This document shows, piece after piece, positions 21,338 through 32,259 of a stretch of 64,000 nt of DNA (positions within the stretch are counted from its first letter, which is position 1; every line of letters starts with the position of its first letter). Under the pieces are notes generated by a model. It was not told the DNA's origin and did no database searches. It was given only the letters and a program-made list of their open reading frames with translations. Source of the DNA: Ceratothoa steindachneri (Eukaryota; Arthropoda; Malacostraca; Isopoda; Cymothoidae); the NCBI GenBank assembly GCA_963969495.1, contig OZ018319.1, forward strand, positions 201,887,278 to 201,951,277, in the 5' to 3' direction. The position numbers and the translations under genes were made by a program.

Positions 21338-22763
21338 CCCTGGCGGAACGCAACTCACTCACAGTAAACTTGTCGATGAAGGGTTCTCCACGTCTGGAGG
21401 TAAATTCCAGCCGGCGGCCTTCTGCGACATCACAACATGCATTGAATGCTGGCGGAGCAGCATCACGGCTAGAGAATGCGGAAAAAGCGGTCGCTAAGGA
21501 TTCCGCCACGGACGCGGGGTCTGAGATTGCGGTACCATTCTCCTGGAGAACGGGAGGGGGGTCCTGCGAGAACTTGCCCCGAATCCTTTTGACTCGCTTC
21601 CACACCTCAGCTAAAGGGGTCTTCCCGTTAAGTGAAGACACGTATGCCCGCCAAGAAGAGCGGCGGGCGTGCTTCGAAATATACCGGAACCTAGCCCTAG
21701 CCCGACGAAATTCAGCGACAGTGAAATCGTTCGGGCGGCGCTTATAGCGCATGTAGGCATAACGCTTCTGTTTCAGGGCCGTCTCACACTCGGCCGACCA
21801 CCATGGGAGTGGTCGGCGTGCAAAACGGCCAGACGTCCTAGGAATAGTAGTCAGGCCCACGGCGATGAGGTTGCCGGAGAAGAACTCAACGGCCTCATCT
21901 ACCGACCTAAACTCCTCGACTGAGATAGAGAATTCAGTCATTTCCTGAAATGCAGGCCACCGCGCCCGCGCCAAGCACCACCGAGGTGGTCTCTCAGGCG
22001 GCAGTTGCCCTGAAAATGATATTTGAATGGGAAAGTGATCACTACCATGGAGGTCATCGACCACCCCCCAATCAAAATCAGGCTGTGCATCCGAAGAGCA
22101 CAAAGATAGGTCAAGGCAAGAAAATGAAGCGGTTCTCGGACAGTGATGCGTAAACTCATCCACGTTTAGGACACCCATCTCAAGCTCTTCGATCAGATCG
22201 GCAAGGACTTGTCCCCTGGAATTTATGGAGTAATCTCCCCAGAGAGGATGCCTGCCATTCAGATCTCCAAGCAAGAGATAGGGCCTCGGCAACCGTGCAA
22301 CGACGCGGCGGAAGTCCCCCGCGTCGAAGTCAGCTGACGGTGGAATGTACGCAGAAATGATAGTATACCTCCTATCCAGGTGCAGCTGCACAGCCACTGC
22401 CTGAAAGGAGGTATCTAAAGAGAAAGGAAGAACGGAGACATCATGCCGGGTGTAAACTGCGCATCCCCCAGCCCGGCCATCCCGCGGTGGTGGGGTCGCA
22501 AGACCCTTATACCCCGGGAGGGCAGGGAGGGGGCACCCACCTAGCATGGTCTCCTGCAAAAAAATAGCTAACGGGGAACGGGACGAGACGAGCCTCCGCA
22601 GCTCCTCCCAGTTGGCCCGGAGTCCACGGCAAATCCATTGAAGGAATATGCCCTCCAGGCCTAGCTCGGAGGAGACGCGGGGGCCCTCCTCGAATTGAAG
22701 ACCCTCACGGGAATGGCCGTACGCTTCCCGGGGGCAGAACCCCGGGCGCTGTTGGCCGGACAA
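21168..22763 (-). pseudogene. LINE ORF2 N-terminal part (APE endonuclease) fused to ORF1 tail
   Basis: The frame of 531 codons begins MSGQQRPGFCPREAYG. It contains a complete-looking endonuclease: IFLQETMLGG, SAYIPPSADFDAG, LLLGDLNGRHPLWGDYS and the SDHFPIQISFSG motif. A linker follows (FARRPLPWWSAECETALKQK, RRARARFRYISKHARRSSW). After FTVSELRSAR, at about 21338, the frame runs into ORF1 sequence of the adjoining copy and ends. RT and RNase H are therefore missing from this ORF, and it is a broken ORF2. The homologous start of ORF2 in copy A lies near 5540. Confidence 0.85.
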
Positions 22764-25105
22764 AGCGCTGAAGGCGCTGTCGCCTTCGAGGACTTATTGG
22801 GGGAGGTTGGGCTCGCCATGCGAGTCTTTTCCTCCCTCCGCCTCGAAACCTTAGGCGGGCGTTGCGGCTTCGGAGGCGGGGGGCCCTCTTTTCGAGGAAC
22901 CACCGTCTCCGAGCCACTCGCTCCACCTCGGGGCGTGGGCGAAGGAGCCGAAGCTCCTTTGTTGCTGTCCTCCTTTCGGGGGGCAGCTTTAGGAACCCCG
23001 GAAGATGGCCTAGCGACCATCTTCAGGGGTGTTGCCTCCTGTGAGTCTAACGACTCAGTGGAGGCACGTGGCCGTTTCGCCTTACGGGAAACGGTCACGC
23101 TGGGGGAAGAGGGGGGAGCCCTGGTTTTAGCCGGGGCAGGGTATGAGCCCTTTTTGCCGCCAGCTTTACCAGGGGAGCGCCCGGGTTGGGTAGAGCCCGC
23201 AGAAGGGCTCCGAATGGGCGCGGAAACAACCGTGCTCGTTGGCCTGGATGGGCCGGGAGCAGAGGGTGCCTTCCTAACTATTGAGGCATATGACGTCCCA
23301 GGCAGAGCCGGGCGCGCCAGGACCAAGTCCTTTGCCTCGCGGAATGAGAGTCGATCCTGGGCCTGAACGGCCATGATTTCTTTCTCAAGGAGATATGCAC
23401 CACATTGCTTCGAAGAAGCAGGGTACGGCTCTCTGCAATTGACACACTTGGCCACACACGATTTGGACTTATCATGTGCGACCTTGGAGCAATTTACACA
23501 GACTTCGGGTGACCCCGACTTTGCACGTATACATGAGCGATTCGTATGGCCGAAGCGGTGACAGTAATAGCACCGCCGCGGAAGTGGCACGAATGCCTTC
23601 ACGCGGTAGCGGTACCAACCGGCACGCACAGACTCAGGGAGCTTGTCACAGTCGAACGTGACGAAGAGTGTAGGGGTGGGTCTCGAGGCCCCTCCCTGTT
23701 TTCTCATCACACGTTCGACCTTGACCGCCCCATGGTCGGCCAGCTCTAAGGTGATGTCCTCAATGGAGTAGTCAACGAGTTCCCTCGCATAAACTACTCC
23801 TTTCACAAAGTTCATTGTAGAGTGCGGCGTCACACTCACCGGGGTGCCATGAAGTGTCCGAAGAGCACTAATCTTAGCCGACTCGGCGGGATTCGCCGCA
23901 TTCGCCAGAAGGCTCCCGTCCGAGAAACGGGTTACCTTCGGCTCTCTACCAATTGCACTAGCTAATCCTCTCCTCTGATGGATCATGTTGCCCTTGGACA
24001 ACATGGTGCCATCAGTGGAGCGAATAACGAGGAAGCGTTTGAAGCCAGCGGGCTCGAAAACGCCAGGTAAACTCTGAATCAGGGGCCCCGATGTCATCGA
24101 GGCTCCGCCCTGTGCACTCTTGGTATTAGTCTTCTTTGTCAGGGGCTCCGCAACCGGGGGGGCAGAGGGGGCGGATGTGCCGATCTTCGCTTGGTCGCTT
24201 GCCAGAGTGGCAGCAGACCCATCCGTCCCCGCAGCCCCCGCGGATGGAGAGGAGCCCCGAGTCTTTTTTGTCTTTTTCTTTTTCTTTTTCGGAGAGGAGG
24301 GCGGGGAATGAACCCGCTTTTCACCTCCGCCGGCAGAAGTCCCCAGGCCAGATGGACCAGCCTCAGCCAGGTCCCTCTCCGAAATGGAGAAGGTCCTGGT
24401 TGTCGTAGGGGCACCTGTCGGAGGAGATCCCTCCCCTCCTTCTACTGCCTCGGAGCCCTCAGCCATTTGAGGAGGACCTTGCATAGGGGCGGATTCGGGT
24501 TCGGTGCTTGGCGCCGAGCCCGAATTCCCCCCCATGGAAGGCCCTACCGTCTGGGGCTGGGTCTCCTCAAGGACCATGTCTATCACAGGAGGGGCCTCCA
24601 GTTGGCCATCCCCTCCCAGGACATCGCAGGTCCCCTTGGCAGTGTCGCCAGTCTTGTATGGGGAGGCACAGGCCTTGACCCCGGCAAGGTTTAATATTCT
24701 TGCCAGCAGGTCTTTTGAGGGAAGCGACCGAAGGGGCCTGGCTTCCCTCTCCCCCCTAAGGGGGTTTGCCCTACCGAGCCGCTTTGATGGGGAGAGGCTG
24801 GCTAAGGGCTGCCTGCTGGCTTTCTTGGCAGTCCCCTTGAAAAGAAAAGATGGGACTGCCGCTGGGAAAAGGGAGGTGCCCGAAAGCACCTCCAGAGAAG
24901 GGGGTGAGGGGGAGTCCCCTGCACCCGTAGGCGAAGGAGAGGAGTAAGCCTCCTCTCCGGTTAGAGAAATATGGAGGGTCCCCTGTGCAAGCACAGGGGG
25001 GCGGACCTCCATTTTTTCGGTGGAGCTGCCCAAGGGCGGCTCAGTCGATGAGCAAGGGGGAGTTAAAGGGGTTTGGGTTTTTTTTGGTTGTTCATCTATG
25101 GGCAT
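22661..25105 (-). CDS. LINE ORF1 protein, intact 814 aa, CCHC zinc knuckles
   Basis: The RNA-binding ORF1 protein of the I/Nimb-type LINE, which would form the ribonucleoprotein with ORF2p. The frame is open from MPIDEQPKKTQ to the stop. Residues 1-260 are Ser/Pro/Glu-rich and low complexity. A Lys run near 270-280 (SPKKKKKKTKKTRG) could be a nuclear signal. Residues about 330-500 form a folded region including TPHSTMNFVKGVVYAREL and PTLFVTFDCDKLPESVR. Residues about 510-560 hold three Cys clusters (CYYCHRFGHTNRSC, CVNCSKVAHDKSKSC, CVNCREPYPASSKQC). The tail (600-814) is basic and Pro/Ser-rich. The last 103 bases overlap the start of ORF2 in another frame. The copy A ortholog is broken, so this is the better template for the family. 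Confidence 0.9.
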   Translation of the reverse strand: MPIDEQPKKTQTPLTPPCSSTEPPLGSSTEKMEVRPPVLAQGTLHISLTGEEAYSSPSPTGAGDSPSPPSLEVLSGTSLFPAAVPSFLFKGTAKKASRQPLASLSPSKRLGRANPLRGEREARPLRSLPSKDLLARILNLAGVKACASPYKTGDTAKGTCDVLGGDGQLEAPPVIDMVLEETQPQTVGPSMGGNSGSAPSTEPESAPMQGPPQMAEGSEAVEGGEGSPPTGAPTTTRTFSISERDLAEAGPSGLGTSAGGGEKRVHSPPSSPKKKKKKTKKTRGSSPSAGAAGTDGSAATLASDQAKIGTSAPSAPPVAEPLTKKTNTKSAQGGASMTSGPLIQSLPGVFEPAGFKRFLVIRSTDGTMLSKGNMIHQRRGLASAIGREPKVTRFSDGSLLANAANPAESAKISALRTLHGTPVSVTPHSTMNFVKGVVYARELVDYSIEDITLELADHGAVKVERVMRKQGGASRPTPTLFVTFDCDKLPESVRAGWYRYRVKAFVPLPRRCYYCHRFGHTNRSCIRAKSGSPEVCVNCSKVAHDKSKSCVAKCVNCREPYPASSKQCGAYLLEKEIMAVQAQDRLSFREAKDLVLARPALPGTSYASIVRKAPSAPGPSRPTSTVVSAPIRSPSAGSTQPGRSPGKAGGKKGSYPAPAKTRAPPSSPSVTVSRKAKRPRASTESLDSQEATPLKMVARPSSGVPKAAPRKEDSNKGASAPSPTPRGGASGSETVVPRKEGPPPPKPQRPPKVSRRREEKTRMASPTSPNKSSKATAPSALCPANSARGSAPGKRTAIPVRVFNSRRAPASPPS

Positions 25106-26082
25106 GGTGACCCTATTTTTGCCACGGGACGCAATAGCTCATCACCCCTCGCAGTAGCCCGCACTGCGAGAGGTGCTTACAAGCCCGGCAGAGCCAGGCG
25201 CCGCCATTCGGGACCACCCCTCCCGCCTGGTGGCCTGGCAGTCCATCGGCATGGCGGCTCCACCTTGGACACGGCGTAAAAAAGATAGATTTTGAAGAGG
25301 AGAGGAAAAGGGATGTGAGGAAGGTATGGGTGGGGATGAAGCAGGTTGTTAAAAACCCCCCATCCAGAACCGGAGCTCAGGGGTTAGGGAACAATGTCCC
25401 CTCCCCCCCCAGCCCCGATCCGGGGTGGTTGGCTTGAGAAGAAGGTCAGCATCTACCCTGTGAAATTAGAGGCTGACCAGTGAAAGTTGTGGGAGAGGTT
25501 GTATGAAAAGCGACGAGGTAGGGAAGAAATCGGGCTATCTGAAGGAAGGAAGAGAGGCTAAGCTGGGGCCGGACGGAGCGCTGGATCCCGTCAGCACGGC
25601 GGCCAGGATGGCAAATCGCCGCGCCCCTTACGGGGCACAAATAGCTGATTGCAAAACTCCAAACAGTGGGCATCCAGGGGAAGTACAAGAAATGGATTCA
25701 GGCCCTCCTGGGAGGGAGAAGACAGAGTGGCTGTGAGGGGAGCATTCTCCCGCTGGAGTGGAGTGCTGTAGGGAAGCGTCCTGGGACCTGTTCTCTTCAT
25801 CATCTTTGTCAACGACATCTTGGACAGCCTGGATTCATCTGGAAAGCTATTGGCCGACAATGCAAAAATCTACAGAAGACTGACATCACTGAGCAACAGG
25901 GAAACCCTCCAGGCTGACCTAATCAAACTACAGGAATGGAGCACCCCATGGTTCCTGGAGTTTAATGAGGTCAAGTGTAAGGTAATGCACATTGGGACAT
26001 AGATACACCATGGGAGACAATGACCTGGAGTCTACAAGTGAAGAGAGAGATCTAGGGGTCATTATCACTGACGACTTAAAAC

Positions 26083-26903
26083 CAGGGTGGGCAAATAAAA
26101 AATCCCAGGTTTGGGGGGGGGCTTTTTTAAGTGAAATTTGAAAAAACCTCGTTTTGGGTTGTTTTTTTCAAAATTACATTTTTTTCAAGAAATAAATGCT
26201 AATTATCATTATTTTATTCAAAATGCATATTTATATTTATAATTTCAACAAATATATATCAAATTAGGGTTGTTTCTCTGATACTGACTCATAATAATTC
26301 ATCTCTCCTTCTACAGATAATGGCTATCATGGGACATGGGTACCCTAAATTCTTGATCAGTGATTTGGTACTATGATCTATTCTTACTATAATATAATTA
26401 TTAAATTAAGTAATTATTAATACTATATAAAAATAGATATAGCTATTCTTTTTCTATCTTATTCTAGTGCTTGTAGCATTTGTTTTTTGAAAAAACCCAG
26501 AATAAAACTCAGGTTTTGGGGGCTTTTTCAAAATTATACTCTTTTTTTCAAGAAATAAATGCTACTTATTATTTTATTCAAAATTTATATTTATGTTTAT
26601 AATTTCAGTAAATATGTATCAAATTAAGGTTATTTCTCTGATACTGACTCATAATTCATCTCTCCTTCTACAGGTTATAACTATTATGGGATATGAATAC
26701 CCCAAATTCTTGATTAGTGATCTGTTACTGTGATCTATTCTTACTATAATATAATTATTAAACGAAGTAATTATTAATATTATATAAAAATAGAGATAGC
26801 TATTCTTTTTCTATGTTATTCTAATGCTTGTAGCATTTGTTTTTCTGAAAAAACCCGGGTTTTATTGGGCTTTTTCAAAATTTTGGGTTTTTTGCCAACC
26901 CTG
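26083..26903 (+). mobile_element. Dimeric hAT-type MITE with perfect 8-bp TSD
   Basis: Begins CAGGGTGGGCAAAT and ends TTTTTTGCCAACCCTG. It is flanked by a perfect duplication cttaaaac (26075-26082 and 26904-26911). Inside, the roughly 400-bp family core occurs twice in the same orientation (junction near 26500), so the element is about twice the length of the copy at 284-693. It splits the L2-like LINE RT. Confidence 0.92.
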
Positions 26904-27099
26904 CTTAAAACCTGCAGTGCATGTGGCCAAATCAGCAGCAAAGGCCAACTCCATATTGGGCAGGGTAAGAAACACCTTCACCTACATGGACATGATTTTG
27001 GCACTGTACAAATTCCTTATCAGACCCCTACTAGAGTATGCTGGACAGGCCTGGTCTCCCCACGTCAGAGGTGACATAAAAGCCCTTTTGAAAGTCCAG

Positions 27100-27818
27100 C
27101 TGTAGCGGGCTGAAAGCAACACTAACCCTGCGTTCCAACCTTATCCTAGAATTTACTCACCTTGAGAACCCCAAGGAAGAATTGATACAATTTGATATAC
27201 AGTCCTTTACTTTACAAAAAATAATGTACAATAATATTTACAATAGAGAGGGGTGATTATATTAGAGATCTCGTTACTATTTCCAAAAAAATAAATATAC
27301 ACCGGTGCACATACAAAATAAATACTCTTTACAAATTAAATTTCTCCAACCGAAAACAAAAAAAATATGACAGGCTATACAACAAGGTCCACACAACAAA
27401 TCAATCAAAACAACACCCGAACAAGAAGGGGTACGGACTGTCACTTAGCGCTGGAGTGGTGGCGGTAGTAGTAGGTAACGCCCTCCGTTTCAGGGCTGGG
27501 TGGAGCACTCGCCTTGAGGAATTCTTCTCACAGTGTGTAAAAGCTTCCACTCTCTAAGTGAACATCCAAGTGCACATGACAAATTCCCGTTTATAACTTT
27601 TATAATTCCTAAACTTTTATTCTTCACTTTATAAAGGATTTCAACAAAAAATATATCTTTCGTTAAATTTACTTAGAGCAAAGTAATATCTCTGAAAAGA
27701 GAATACAATTGGTTAACATTATTCATAATAAAAAATCGGAAGGCAAATTATACCCACACACTCACACAGGGGTAGGGAAAGATATATGTAAAGGGGGGGG
27801 GGGAGAATGGCCCTACAG
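27100..27818. mobile_element. Unidentified 0.7-kb insert in LINE
   Basis: The LINE coding sequence is interrupted after KALLKVQ. The inserted piece begins CTGTAGCGGG and contains the inverse CCCTACAG at 27811-27818, a possible short terminal repeat. A further 35 bp of CA/TA-rich and C-rich sequence precedes the LINE resumption, so the right end is uncertain. No ORF. Superfamily unknown. Confidence 0.4.
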
Positions 27819-28372
27819 ACACACATATATACACACCGCTCCCCCACACAGCGAAGAGCTATGAAACTAGTGCCTAGCCTCAGAGATCTCTACAAAGTCT
27901 GGCTGTCAAGACTAGGGCTAACAATGCTTGAAGACAGGAGAACAAGAGGAGACATGCTGGAGGTCCTCAAGATCCTGAAAGGGTACGAGAACATCCACCA
28001 CTCCCAGTTTTTCAAACTGGCCCTAAGAGATCTGCATATGGACACCAGAGGTCACAGCCTCAAGCTCCAGAGGCCACATCACCACACAACAAAGAGGAGC
28101 AGATTCTTTGATGCTAGAGAAATCGATAAATGGAACAGACTCCCTGAAAATGTAATCTCTGGAACAAGTGTAAATGCATTTAAGAAGAGGCAACCCTATG
28201 AGCTTGGCTCCCTAGCCTCTTATCCATCACTAGCTGTAAGCAATAAAAGTTATGGAAGAAATGTTATTCAGCTCATTAAATTTAATAAGAATACCTGTTT
28301 TTAGTACAATTCAGATGAAATTAAGTTTATTGATACTTTGTTACTTTTTCTAAGTTCTGACCAAAAAATTGA

Positions 28373-29262
28373 TAGGCTGCAATCTTGGGAGCCAGTAGCC
28401 ATATCTCTAATTGGAATCGCATCATATTATATATTGTTTTGGAGGGAATTTTTATTCTAAATTAAAATAGGATATGGGCATTTCATATTAATCCATTTTA
28501 ACCCTTAAAGCACTGGGCTAATTTGCTTGAAATCGCCTTGGCCGAAATTACAAATGGTATATGTTATAAAAAATAAATAAAATATTTAAATCCTTTTTAT
28601 TAATCAAATAATATATTTTAATTGAAAAGAATTATTCTATTGATATAATTAAAAAAATATTAATAACCTTCTACATATTTATAATTATGATTGATAATTC
28701 TCAGTTCTTCCACAAATTTTCATCAAAACCCATGGTTAGTTTAAGCTTTTTAAATCAGTTATGCTTTAAAAAATCTCTTTCTAATTATAGAAAACAGTAG
28801 TGCTATTCATGGGAGACTATTTTATATCTTAACTTTTATGAAAATTTTGCTCAGGGCTTATTTTGACCTATAAAACTGTATTAACAGACAAAATAGGCTT
28901 TCTTGTTTGTGTGCCAATAACATGTAACTCAAGGCATTTACTCGTTTTAATTAGATAAAAAATGAAAAACGAGTGTATTTAACCAAAAAGACGGGAAGAG
29001 TCATCAAAAATGGTGTGTTTATACAGCTGTGAGTAATAAATTAGCCTCTTTTCACTGTGGTGTTGTGGTGAGGCCTAGAACTGAGTCAAGTTACACTCAT
29101 TCATAAATCTCTGTTTACAAACAAAGAAGGACTGACCTAAGCGATTTATGTATTTTAATTAGATAATTACTCACTAACATAATAATTTGCCCCCCCCCCC
29201 AAAAATATGATGAATTATCATAATAATCAGGGCAAATACGAGTCTAAAAGTGAAAGGCCACA
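28373..29262. other. Gene-free AT-rich sequence
   Basis: No gene recognised. Long A/T tracts and a C-run at 29190-29200. Confidence 0.5.
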
Positions 29263-29375
29263 AAAGGCCCTCGGGCGATTACATAGCACTAAATTATGTC
29301 GTATAAAGATCCTCGGGCAATTACATAGCGCCTAAATTATGTTGTATAAAGGCCCTTGGGCATCTAATGGGTTAA
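29263..29375. repeat. 42-43 bp tandem repeat, about 2.6 copies
   Basis: The unit aaaggccctcgggcgattac...atgtcgtat begins at 29263, 29305 and 29348 with a few substitutions; the last copy is partial. Confidence 0.85.
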
Positions 29376-29599
29376 AGAAAATATAATTGATTTAAATGCA
29401 TTCGGAGGTGAGGCTTATACATATGTCTGATATAAAGGAATGCAGTAGAAAAACTACCAGCCTAACAACAGTTAGCAATCTCCTTATGCTAGGCTTTTAA
29501 ATTAGAAATATTACTAGTTTATTTTTTAATAATGTGGGGTGTGCAACCCCCTACAATTAAGTACAATTAAGCTCATATGGTTGCCTCTTATCTTCAGGT

Positions 29600-30060
29600 T
29601 TACCAGTAAATGCCATGATTTCAAGCTCTAACAAATCTGGAGCCCCTAATAACATCTTTCCACCCAAACTCCTTCAGCAAATTCTCCCTGCTGTCCTCCC
29701 ACTGATTATTCATCTCATTAACACTTCACTTGCCACAGGGGTGGGTCACTGTTCCTTCAAACATGACTCAATTCATCCTATCCTTAAAAAAACACACCTT
29801 AATCCCTCTTGACCATCTAGCTATCGCCCTATCTCACAGCTTCCATTTCTCTCTAAGGTCATTGAGAGAGTAGTTATCTCACGCCTTAATGACCATATTT
29901 ATAATTGCAATATCGATGAAATGTACCAGTGGTTCAAAGCGAAGCACTCTACTGAAACCGCTCTTCTTAATGTTTCAGACGGTTTATGGAGAGCAGCCTA
30001 TAGGGGTTGTAGATCCATTCTAGTCCTCCTAGATTGTCTTCATACTTTCCTTTGTCTCTC
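29600..30060 (+). mobile_element. LINE RT fragment (Rex1/CR1-like)
   Basis: An open plus-strand reading gives SGAPNNIFPPKLLQQILPAV, LINTSLATGVGHCSFKHDSI and PILKK. A frame change leads to SSYRPISQLPFLSKVIERVV, then the fingers (FKAKHSTETALLNVSDGLW), and stops at LVLLDCLHTFLC where LDL-x-AAFDT would be expected. Only the RT fingers remain. The element is truncated at both ends. Confidence 0.7.
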
Positions 30061-30410
30061 GGGCACTGCACTTGATTGTTTGAAAAATACTTTTCTGAAT
30101 ATTTTGTAGTATTATTCAGAAAATTAGTACTTTACAGCATTTGAAAGAGGTTTTCAAGATGATTCCAATACTATATAATATTGTGGGGTTTACCTTAAAA
30201 GTTTCTGAGATATAGCCCTCCAAAATGTGAGACCCCACAACCCTGGCCAGAAATGGAGACACCCGTATCTTGAGACCTGTTGAACATATAGAAATAAGAG
30301 TTACACCATTGGAATCAGCACAAAAAACTCTTAGATAGCAAAATCCCAGACATAATGGTTCCGACCCCTGGTTGATCTCACATAGAATGCGCCCCTCTGG
30401 TACTTTACTA
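30061..30410. other. Unassigned sequence
   Basis: No gene or repeat recognised between the RT fragment and the first GGTAA element. Confidence 0.4.
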
Positions 30411-31127
30411 GGTAACACTTCAGATTCGGGGCGCACGGTAGATGGCGCTGTTAGTCGGCTACAATTTTGGGCTACAGCATATCTCTTATGACATCAGACG
30501 GTAGCGTCAGATGTGAACAATATTGGCGTAATATTTTTTTGTATATGAGTATATACTGGGGGGCTGCGCCTCCCAGACCCCCCCAATTGATTGAAACTCA
30601 GGATCATCGCAGGCTGATTCCCCTGCAGTGATATCTCCCCCACAAGCAGTCCCCTTGAATTTACTGGGGGGTTTTTCTCCCCAACAGCTTTTTACTGGCA
30701 GAAAAACCTAACCTAATAATAAACAATTCTTACTTTTATAGGTTTCTTAATTAGTTTATGTGCCTCTAGATAATCTAAAAGTTTTTCACGATTATACAAA
30801 GTAAAGCCAAATTCGAATAACAAAGAATCACATGGAGAGCACGAAAACACAATAACGAAAGAAAAACATTTGCAAAACGGGTCCTATTTATAAGCTACGA
30901 TGTTGCCAGTAAGAAGCTGCTATCGTTCGCAGTAAACAAAAAATACGAAAACAAAACAAAAAACAATAAAAGACATCAAGAAACCTTACATAACCTAGAA
31001 AAAAAACTATAAACGAGCAGAGCGCAGATATTTAGTAAATAATAGACTAAAAGTTACAAATCCCCAAAACAAGAAAAAAATATAACGCAGTGATGGTCAC
31101 ATCTGACGCTACCGCCTGACATCATTT
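30411..31127 (-). mobile_element. GGTAA inverted-repeat element, copy I (right arm truncated)
   Basis: Starts GGTAACACTTCAGATTCGGG with a terminal block of about 115 bp (containing cgcacggtagatggcgctg). Two internal blocks follow: a G/C-rich one (tatatactggggggctgcgcc..., about 30545-30640) and a longer A-rich one (30641-31080). It ends with only the inner part of the inverted terminal block (cacatctgacgctaccgcctga). Its reverse complement is colinear with copy II at 31709-35434. No protein coding capacity was seen. Confidence 0.8.
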
Positions 31128-31464
31128 AACTATTTTTATGAAATTAAACCACTAATTTCACACACTAGCAACCCTTAATTCAACCTTATTTCAAATATAG
31201 GCAACCTTGAAACTGAGCAGTTAAAAGAGAGCGATTCCTGTGAATACGGTTTGTTTGACTTCAATACAACTTGTGTTAATTCCTGTCAATTTAATATACT
31301 TTTCTATAGATCGTGATCTCATTTAAAAGAAGTGCGGCTCAATTATAATAGTGAAAGGTGTAGATAACATAAACCTGAAGATCTGCATCACACCCTCGCC
31401 TCCGCTGTTCCCCGGTCCTGGTGGCATAATATTTCAACCATATTCCAATATGTTTCACCTTTTT

Positions 31465-31600
31465 TGAGTAAATTCAAGGGAACTGCTCGTGGGGGAGATA
31501 TCACTGCAGGGGTACCCCCCTACAATGATCTTGAGTTTCAATCAATTGGGAGGGGTCTGGGAGGCACAGCCCTCCAGTATATACTCATATACTAAAAAAA
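31465..31600 (+). mobile_element. GGTAA element fragment (internal blocks only)
   Basis: Carries the junction of the A-rich and G/C-rich internal blocks (aaattcaagggaactgct then gggggagatatcactgca, to tatatactcatat) in the orientation of copy II, with no terminal block. Confidence 0.75.
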
Positions 31601-31708
31601 TTTTAATCTTTGGCAGGAATAGCCTAAATTAGGTGGCATTATTGTCTTTGTTATTTTGATAAACGTGTGATGGGCTCTGAACATTTATCAAAATAATAAA
31701 GATAATAG
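31601..31708. repeat. Left arm and loop of a fold-back element interrupted by copy II
   Basis: The arm ttggcaggaatagcctaaattaggtggcattattgtc is inverted relative to 35443-35490. A smaller inverted pair, tttgttattttgataaa and tttatcaaaataataaag, closes around a loop of about 20 bases (31660-31680). Together with 35443-35599 it looks like one palindromic element into which copy II inserted at gataatag. Confidence 0.65.
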
Positions 31709-32259
31709 GGTAATACTTCAGATTCGAAGCGCACGGTAGATGGCGCTGTTAGTCGGCTACAATTTTGGGCTACAGCATATCTCTAATGATGTCAGACAGT
31801 AGCGTCAGATGTGACAATAACTGCGTTATATTTTTTTCTTGTTTTGGGGATTTGTAACTTAGTCTATTATTTACTAAATATCTGCGCTCTGCTCATTTAT
31901 AGTTTTTTTCTAAGTTAGGTAAGGTTTCTTGATGTCTTTTATTGTTTTGTTTTCGTATTTTTTGTTTACTGCGAATGATAACAGCTTCTTACAGGCAACA
32001 TCGTAGCTTATAAATAGGACCCGTTTTGCAAATGTTTTTCTTTCGTTATTGTGTTTTCGTGCTCTCCATGTGCTTCTTCGTTATTCGAATTCAGCTTTAT
32101 TTTGTATAATCGCGAAAAACTTTGAGATTATTTAGAGGCGCATAATCTAATCAAGAAACCTATAAAAGTAAGAATTGTTTGTTATTAGGTTAGGTTTTTC
32201 TGCCAGTAAAAAGCTGTTGGGGAGAAAAAAACCCCAGTAAATTCAAGGGGACTGCTTGT

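Larger units (their letters stand above)
17811..25634 (-). mobile_element. Chimeric I/Nimb-type LINE (copies B and C fused)
   Basis: Same family as copy A. On the minus strand the 5' part (25634-about 21338) holds the 5' UTR, an intact ORF1 and an intact start of ORF2. At about 21338 the reading jumps from ORF2 (FTVSELRSAR) straight into the middle of ORF1 (SMTVSCKAKQPRTST), and a second, decayed copy then runs from ORF1 through ORF2 to the 3' end near 17811. Short flanking gcaca motifs (17806-17810 and 25635-25639) suggest the whole 7.8 kb may have landed as one unit, though five bases are weak evidence. It abuts the plus-strand L2-like LINE on its right. Confidence 0.85.
25635..28372 (+). 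mobile_element. L2/CR1-like LINE, 5'-truncated, with two insertions
   Basis: The plus strand reads from the middle of the RT: LIAKLQTVGIQGKYKKWIQA (25645-25705), then in another frame VLGPVLFIIFVNDILDSLDS-like pieces and GKLLADNAKIYRRLTSLSNR at 25840-25900. The catalytic box is LADN rather than FADD. The reading is cut at ITDDLKP by a MITE (26083-26903), resumes AVHVAKSAAKANSILGRVRN to LLEYAGQAWSPHVRGDIKA, is cut again near 27100, and resumes at about 27855 with MKLVPSLRDLYKVWLSRLGL to the C-terminus at 28304. A short 3' UTR ends near 28372. It is dead, but the open stretches are long, so it is fairly recent. Confidence 0.8.

Noticed and set aside
22695..23366. Long plus-strand ORFs (223, 186, 167, 147 aa) across 21187-24947
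   Set aside because: They are antisense shadows of the GC-rich LINE ORF1 and ORF2; no independent homology.
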